Shown here one piece after another: positions 5,920 through 10,000 of a stretch of DNA of 10,000 nt (the stretch's first letter is position 1; each line of letters begins with the position of its first letter). The notes beneath the pieces were generated by a model. That model searched no databases, was not told the origin of the DNA, and saw only the letters and a program-made list of their open reading frames with translations. The position numbers and the translations under genes were made by a program. The DNA is from Anaerolinea sp. (lineage in GTDB: Bacteria > Chloroflexota > Anaerolineae > Anaerolineales > Anaerolineaceae). Where the stretch lies: the NCBI GenBank assembly GCA_020216845.1, contig JAIWNK010000138.1, positions 1-10,000 of the forward strand, read 5' to 3'.

Positions 5920-7194
5920 TCACCTCTTGATCACGGCAACGGTTAATTCGTTGGCGTGTTGTACATCTTCGTAGTGTTTGGCTGTCAGGGTCATAGTGAC
6001 CATTTCGCCGGGGCGGGCATAGGGTTCGCCTTTGCGCGCCACCAGTTTATCGCCACTGCGCACTTCCACCCACACGGGTTCTTCGATCGGTTGGCGGACG
6101 CGCATTTGCAGGCGCACGTCACCTTCGGTCAGGCTGACGCTGTTCATGGTGTGCGGCACGACATAGCGCACATTTTCTGCGGCTTTGAGCTGCACCCGTT
6201 TGTTGTCGGGGGGCAACTTTCCCTGTGCGTAGAGTGCGGCGCGTTTGCCGGCGGTGCGTCCGGCCTCGGTGACCCAATCCACCAGGTCGTAGACGTGCAC
6301 GACATTGCCTGCCGAGAAGATGCCCGGCACGTTGGTTTGAAAGCCATCGTCCACAAACGGCCCGCCGGTGATGGGGTCAAGGTTCACGCCTGCTTTGCGA
6401 GAGAGTTCGTTTTCGGGGATGAGGCCCACGGACAGCAGCAGCGTATCGCAGGGGATGATTTCTTCTGTGCCGGGGATGGGCTGCCAGCGTTCATCTACCA
6501 TCACTGATTCGATGGCTTCAACGCGCTTGCGTCCGATGATGCGTTTGACGGTGTGCCGCAGTTGCAGGGGGATGTCATTGTCGAGCAGGCATTGCACGTA
6601 GTTGCGCGTCAGGCCGGTTAGGTAGGGCATGATTTCTAGCACCCGTTCGACTTTGGCGCCTTCGAAGGTGAGGCGACGGGCCATGATCATGCCAATATCG
6701 CCCGAGCCGAGGATGACAAATTGTTTGCCGGGCATGTAGCCTTCGACGTTGACCCAACGCTGCGCTGTGCCGGCGGTGTAAACCCCGGCCGGGCGCGCCC
6801 CGGGTAGGCGAATTTGGGCGCGGGTGCGTTCGCGGCAGCCCATGGCCATGACGACTGCTTTGGCCTGCACTTCGACCATGCCGCTGTGCTTGCCCATGGC
6901 CAGAATGCGGCGATCGGGGGTTACATCCAGCACCATCGTATCCATCAGCCAGTCCACGCCGACGGATTTGGCTTCGTTGATGAAGCGCTGCGCGTAGCTT
7001 GGGCCGGGCAGATCTTGTTTGAAGATTTCGACGCCAAAGCCATTGTGAATGCATTGCAGCAAAATGCCACCTGGTTCGAGGTCGCGCTCAATGATCAGCA
7101 CATCTTGAGCGCCGTTTTGGCGGGCGGTGATGGCGGCTGCTAACCCACCCGGGCCACTGCCGATGATGACGACATCATAACGATCTTTGATCAT
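5920..7194 (-). CDS. FAD-dependent pyridine-nucleotide-disulfide-type oxidoreductase (second gene of the glycerol-3-phosphate dehydrogenase-like module)
   Basis: This protein of 424 residues has the two-dinucleotide-binding fold. GSGPGG (12-17) with IIERD (34-38) binds FAD. GSGDIG (163-168) starts the second Rossmann unit, expected to bind NAD(P)H. The C-terminal FAD contact is GIFSAGNVVHVYDLVDW (291-307). The segment PGGILLQCIHNGFG (41-54), with Cys48, and MGCRER (118-123) are typical of the group found beside DUF1667; a classical CxxxxC redox disulfide is not seen. Residues about 330-424 form an extra, probably beta-rich domain. The likely job is to move electrons between the flavin/Fe-S dehydrogenase and NAD or another carrier. 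The ATG at 7194 is separated from the upstream stop by one base, and GGAGG (7201-7205) lies within the end of the upstream gene, so translation is coupled. Function by family is firm, the electron partner is not. Confidence 0.9.
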   Translation of the reverse strand: MIKDRYDVVIIGSGPGGLAAAITARQNGAQDVLIIERDLEPGGILLQCIHNGFGVEIFKQDLPGPSYAQRFINEAKSVGVDWLMDTMVLDVTPDRRILAMGKHSGMVEVQAKAVVMAMGCRERTRAQIRLPGARPAGVYTAGTAQRWVNVEGYMPGKQFVILGSGDIGMIMARRLTFEGAKVERVLEIMPYLTGLTRNYVQCLLDNDIPLQLRHTVKRIIGRKRVEAIESVMVDERWQPIPGTEEIIPCDTLLLSVGLIPENELSRKAGVNLDPITGGPFVDDGFQTNVPGIFSAGNVVHVYDLVDWVTEAGRTAGKRAALYAQGKLPPDNKRVQLKAAENVRYVVPHTMNSVSLTEGDVRLQMRVRQPIEEPVWVEVRSGDKLVARKGEPYARPGEMVTMTLTAKHYEDVQHANELTVAVIKR

Positions 7195-7195
7195 C

Positions 7196-8674
7196 TCATT
7201 CCTCCACGGCTTTGGTGGGGCGGGTCAGAAAGTTGGAACCGACCCCGCGTTTGGTAATTTCGATCGGTGACACGCCCAGTTCTTGGGCCATAATTTGTAC
7301 GACGCGCGGCATGTCGAATGAGCCGAGGCAGCGGCCAGTGCCAAGCCAGGTGCGGCGCTTGATGGCATCGTAGGTGCGCGCTGGAATGGGTCCGTGCAGT
7401 TCGGCGACGATTTCGCCTTCGGTGACCAGTTCGCAGCGGCAGATGACGCGGCCATAGCGCGGGTCTTTGGCAATCAGGGCGGCTTGCTCGGCGCGGCTCA
7501 GCTCGCGGAAGCGTGGCCGCGGCGTGCGAATTGGGTTCCAGTCTTTGCGGGGCGTCAGCTTCTCGCCGGCATCGCGCAGCAATTCGATCACGCGTTCAGC
7601 AATGGCCGGGGCGGCGGTCAGGCCGGGCGATTCAATGCCACCCAGGTTGACCAGGCCTTGCACTTCGGCGGGAATTTCAATGATGAAGTCGTGGTGATAG
7701 TCCAGGCCGGGGGTGCTGGCGTTGCCGGTGGCGCGCAGCCCGGCAAACGTGGCGATGACATGGCGGGGATTGAGCGATGGCACGAGCTGTGCGGCTCCGT
7801 TCCAGATTTCTTCCATGCCTTGCGGGGTGATGTCTTCGTTGTCTTTTTCGGCGACAAGTTGCGAATCGGGACCAACCAGGGTGTTGCCGTGCAAGCTGGC
7901 AAGCACCAGAATGCCTTTGCTGACTTCGGATGGGACAGGGAAGAGTACGTTATGGATGCTGGTTTCGGCTTGATCGAGGATGCAGTATTCGCCGCGGCGC
8001 GGGGTGATGCGAAAGTCGGGGCGCACGCCGGCCTTGTGCATCACTTCGTCGCTAAACAGCCCGGCAGCATTGACCACCCACCGACAGCGAATTTCGCCCC
8101 TGTTGGTGCGCACGCCGACAATCCGGCGGCCCTCGAACAAAAAGTCTTCAAAGGCGGTTTCCAGCAGAATCTGCACGCCGTTTTGCAGGGCGTTTTCTGC
8201 TGCGGCAAGGCTAATCAGCAGGGTATCAATCAGCCCGGCGCAGGGGGTAAATAACGCACCGCAGGCTTCGGGGCTTAGGGCGGGTTCACGAGTGCGCAAT
8301 TCATCGCCGGTGAGAATGACCGCTCCGGGGACGCCGTTTTGACGGGCACGTTGTAACAATTCTTCGAGGCGCGCCATTTGTTCGGGGCGGCTGGCAACGA
8401 CATAGCTACCGCGTCGTTCAAAGGGCACGGATAATTCCGCAGCAACGGTATCCCACATCGGGTTGGCGCGCGTGTTCATGGCGGCTTTGAGCGTGCCGGG
8501 CAATGGGTCGTGTCCGGCGTGGATGATGGCTGAGTTGGCAGAGCTGGCGCCCATGCCTACATCGGCTTCTTTTTCGATCAGGATAATTTTCTGGTCGTAT
8601 TGAGATAGAAAACGGGCCACCATGCAGCCCACAACACCGCCGCCAATGATGAGCACATCGCAGGTTTGAGACAT
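7196..8674 (-). CDS. GlpA/LhgO-type FAD-dependent dehydrogenase with C-terminal BFD-like [2Fe-2S] domain
   Basis: This protein of 492 residues is a DAO-fold flavoprotein. GGGVVG (11-16) and IEKE (33-36) bind FAD. SSANSAIIHAGHD (44-56) is the typical flavin-contact segment of the glycerol-3-phosphate dehydrogenase / L-2-hydroxyglutarate oxidase group, and GIESPGLTAAPAIAE is the C-terminal FAD contact. From about 405 to 460 lies a BFD-like domain with CRC at 412-414, VTEGEI, KRRTWLGTGRC (Cys449) and then GSFD. The residue at 454, where the family normally has the fourth cluster cysteine (GGFC), is Asp. The substrate is probably glycerol 3-phosphate or a related hydroxy acid, with electrons passed to the next two gene products. 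No glycerol kinase or facilitator is in the window, so substrate assignment stays open. The ATG at 8674 has GAGGA at 8681-8685 (minus strand), 6 bases away. It is the first gene of the operon. Confidence 0.88.
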   Translation of the reverse strand: MSQTCDVLIIGGGVVGCMVARFLSQYDQKIILIEKEADVGMGASSANSAIIHAGHDPLPGTLKAAMNTRANPMWDTVAAELSVPFERRGSYVVASRPEQMARLEELLQRARQNGVPGAVILTGDELRTREPALSPEACGALFTPCAGLIDTLLISLAAAENALQNGVQILLETAFEDFLFEGRRIVGVRTNRGEIRCRWVVNAAGLFSDEVMHKAGVRPDFRITPRRGEYCILDQAETSIHNVLFPVPSEVSKGILVLASLHGNTLVGPDSQLVAEKDNEDITPQGMEEIWNGAAQLVPSLNPRHVIATFAGLRATGNASTPGLDYHHDFIIEIPAEVQGLVNLGGIESPGLTAAPAIAERVIELLRDAGEKLTPRKDWNPIRTPRPRFRELSRAEQAALIAKDPRYGRVICRCELVTEGEIVAELHGPIPARTYDAIKRRTWLGTGRCLGSFDMPRVVQIMAQELGVSPIEITKRGVGSNFLTRPTKAVEE

Positions 8675-8704
8675 TGCCTCTCCTCAAGAAACTGGGATGC
8701 GCTT

Positions 8705-8710
8705 ATTTTA
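8705..8710 (-). promoter_or_regulatory. Candidate -10 (TAAAAT) for the three-gene dehydrogenase operon
   Basis: On the minus strand TAAAAT matches the -10 consensus in five of six bases and lies 30 bases before the ATG at 8674, leaving room for a short leader with the Shine-Dalgarno at 8681-8685. No convincing -35 was found upstream. Confidence 0.35.
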
Positions 8711-8774
8711 CTCCAAAAATGAGTCTTCGGCAGGGACATTGCGCCATTGGGGTTTGTTGCTGGAATGAGCGCGG

Positions 8775-8780
8775 TATAAT
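8775..8780 (+). promoter_or_regulatory. -10 element (TATAAT) for the wecC-type gene
   Basis: A consensus TATAAT, preceded by GG as at the glycosyltransferase promoter, lies 30 bases before the GTG at 8811. This gives a leader of about 20-25 bases that includes the ribosome binding site. The -35 is weak: TTTGTT at 8753-8758 with a 16-base spacer is the best candidate. Confidence 0.6.
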
Positions 8781-8799
8781 AGGGACATCTTTTGCTGAG

Positions 8800-8805
8800 A
8801 AGGAG
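8800..8805 (+). promoter_or_regulatory. Ribosome binding site AAGGAG fixing the GTG start of wecC
   Basis: AAGGAG ends 5 bases before the GTG at 8811, a near-ideal spacing. Together with the family-typical N-terminus (GLGYIGLPTA begins at about residue 10) it fixes GTG as the start codon. Confidence 0.8.
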
Positions 8806-8810
8806 TTCTT

Positions 8811-10000
8811 GTGAACTTTCAAAAAATTTGCGTTTTAGGGTTGGGGTATATTGGTCTGCCAACGGCTAGCACGTTTGCTACTGCGGGGGTGCAGGTGATC
8901 GGTGTAGATGTCAACCCGCAAATTGTGCAGTCGTTGCAAAATGGTCAATTGCATTTGTATGAGCCGGGGTTGCGTACCCTGGTGCAGGCGGCGCTGCGTT
9001 CGGGCAATTTGCGCATCAGCGCCGCACCCGACGTGGCGGATGCCTACATCATCGCCGTGCCAACGCCCTTCTATGCGGATAAGAGCGCCGACCTGAGTTA
9101 CGTCGTCTCGGCAGCGGAGAGCATTGTGCCGCATTTGCAGCGCGGCGCCTTGGTGGTGTTGGAATCAACTTCGCCGCCGCGCACAACTGTGGATGTGGTG
9201 CGCCCGATTTTGGAACGCTCTGGGTTGAAAGCCGGGCAAGATTTCTTCCTGGCCTATTCGCCTGAACGTGTGTTGCCCGGGCAAATTTTGCGCGAGCTGA
9301 TTGAAAACGCGCGCGTGATTGGCGGTTTTGATGCTGCTTCAGCGGAGGCGGGGCGTGATTTGTATCGCATCTTCGTTAAGGGAGAAATCTTTTTGACGGA
9401 TGCGACGACGGCAGAGATGGTCAAACTGATGGAAAACACCTCTCGCGATGTGAACATTGCCATTGCGAATGAATTTGCCCGCCTGGCGGATCGCTTTGGC
9501 GTGGATGTGTGGCAGGCGATTGCTCTGGCAAACCGTCATCCGCGGGTGCAGATCCTCAACCCTGGCCCGGGGGTGGGTGGGCATTGCATCAGTGTGGACC
9601 CGTGGTTCTTGGTGCAGGCTGCGCCCGATCTGACGCCGCTGATTCATACCGCCCGCAAGGTGAATGATGGTCAGCCGGCGTTTGTGGTCGAGTGGGTGCG
9701 GCGCGTGTTGGGTGGCGAATTGCGCGGCAAGCGCATTGCTGCGTTGGGGCTATCCTACAAGCCGGATGTGGACGACTTGCGCGAAAGTCCGGCGATTGAG
9801 GTTGTTCATTTGCTCAAAGAAGAGGGGGCGGCGGTGCAGGCGTTTGAGCCGTTCAAGCCGCAGCCCAATTTGCCCGGACTGCCGACGGTGGAGCGCCTGA
9901 CGGATGCCTTGCAAGATGCTGAGGTGATCCTGCTGCTCGTCCGGCATAGCGAGTTTTGCCAATGGACACCGGCGAACCTGTTGGGGCTCACCCCGGCGCG
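8811..10000 (+). CDS. wecC: UDP-N-acetyl-D-mannosamine dehydrogenase (WecC type), 3' end outside the window
   Basis: The gene runs off the window after 396 codons; E. coli WecC has about 420, so only some tens of residues should be missing. The product belongs to the UDP-glucose/GDP-mannose dehydrogenase family, which oxidises a nucleotide sugar twice with NAD to the uronate. It shows the Rossmann motif GLGYIGLPTA near residue 10, IAVPTPF, YSPERVLPG (Glu152), AEMVKLMEN (Lys205, Asn209), NRHPRV and GPGVGGHCISVDPWF with the catalytic Cys259, then LGLSYKPDVDDLRESPA in the C-terminal domain. The forms PTPF, ERVLPGQ, ANRHPRV and GHCISVDPWF match WecC more closely than UDP-glucose dehydrogenase (Ugd/TuaD). 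The likely product is UDP-ManNAc-uronate for a surface polysaccharide or glycan. The start is GTG with a strong Shine-Dalgarno. It is divergent from the dehydrogenase operon and may lead a polysaccharide cluster beyond the window. A UDP-GlcNAc dehydrogenase activity (WbpA type) is the main alternative. Confidence 0.9.
   Translation, partial: MNFQKICVLGLGYIGLPTASTFATAGVQVIGVDVNPQIVQSLQNGQLHLYEPGLRTLVQAALRSGNLRISAAPDVADAYIIAVPTPFYADKSADLSYVVSAAESIVPHLQRGALVVLESTSPPRTTVDVVRPILERSGLKAGQDFFLAYSPERVLPGQILRELIENARVIGGFDAASAEAGRDLYRIFVKGEIFLTDATTAEMVKLMENTSRDVNIAIANEFARLADRFGVDVWQAIALANRHPRVQILNPGPGVGGHCISVDPWFLVQAAPDLTPLIHTARKVNDGQPAFVVEWVRRVLGGELRGKRIAALGLSYKPDVDDLRESPAIEVVHLLKEEGAAVQAFEPFKPQPNLPGLPTVERLTDALQDAEVILLLVRHSEFCQWTPANLLGLTPA

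Larger units (their letters stand above)
8675..8810. promoter_or_regulatory. Divergent intergenic region between the dehydrogenase operon and wecC
   Basis: These 136 bases carry the start signals of two divergent transcription units. The leftward unit has GAGGA at 8681-8685 and a possible -10 at 8705-8710. The rightward unit has TATAAT at 8775-8780 and AAGGAG at 8800-8805. An 8-base direct repeat AGGGACAT occurs at 8732-8739 and 8781-8788; it may be chance. No riboswitch-like structure or clear palindromic operator was seen. Confidence 0.7.

Noticed and set aside
7394..8254. Plus-strand open frame of 286 codons opposite the dehydrogenase
   Set aside because: It is glycine- and alanine-rich shadow translation antisense to a clear flavoprotein, without its own ribosome binding site or motifs.
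8732..8788. Direct repeat AGGGACAT in the divergent intergenic region as an operator pair
   Set aside because: Two 8-base copies 49 bases apart, not symmetric about either promoter, can occur by chance; kept only as a note.
1..10000. CRISPR arrays, tRNA or rRNA genes, insertion sequences, attachment sites
   Set aside because: No regularly spaced repeats, no transposase or integrase motifs, and no cloverleaf-like or rRNA-like sequence were seen; genes fill almost the whole window.

Overview
The window looks like ordinary chromosomal DNA from a bacterium of moderately high GC (mid to high fifties per cent by eye). It holds seven genes, no RNA genes and no mobile elements. The best guess for the organism is a member of Chloroflexota, perhaps Anaerolineae-like. 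That guess rests on the three-gene glycerol-3-phosphate-dehydrogenase-type module with a DUF1667 protein, a peptide-type permease with both halves fused, and starts that mix Shine-Dalgarno-led and apparently leaderless genes. It is an inference, and Firmicutes or Thermotogae relatives also carry the DUF1667 module.

Layout. Positions 1-83 hold the tail of something upstream. 84-2063 (+) is an ABC-F ATPase, a ribosome-associated protein and not a transporter, closed by a strong intrinsic terminator whose loop contains the stop codon. 2106-4715 (+) is a single polypeptide carrying two oligopeptide-type ABC permease halves (DppB-like then DppC-like), with a roughly 195-residue extracytoplasmic domain inserted in the second half. 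It has its own -10 box, placed so close to the ATG that the mRNA is probably leaderless. Converging on it from the minus strand, 7 bases away, is a family 2 glycosyltransferase (4723-5508) of the dolichyl-phosphate-glucose-synthase type, also with an apparently leaderless start.

Upstream of the glycosyltransferase on the same strand is a tight three-gene operon, transcribed from 8674 down to 5538. It encodes an FAD dehydrogenase of the GlpA/LhgO type with a C-terminal BFD-like iron-sulfur domain, a pyridine-nucleotide-disulfide-type FAD oxidoreductase, and a small four-cysteine DUF1667 protein. Intergenic gaps are 1 and 4 bases and Shine-Dalgarno sequences overlap or abut the preceding stops, so the three are probably translated together and work as one complex. 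In known relatives this module oxidises glycerol 3-phosphate or a similar 2-hydroxy acid and passes electrons through flavin and Fe-S centres. The expected fourth cysteine ligand of the BFD-like domain is an aspartate here.

A 136-base divergent intergenic region (8675-8810) drives this operon leftward and, to the right, a UDP-N-acetyl-D-mannosamine dehydrogenase (WecC type, 8811 to beyond the window end). The latter may open a surface-polysaccharide gene cluster, to which the glycosyltransferase could functionally belong.

No clearly new multi-gene system is visible. The most interesting points are the fused permease with its inserted domain, the altered Fe-S ligand set, the two leaderless-type promoters, and the two hairpins built around stop codons.
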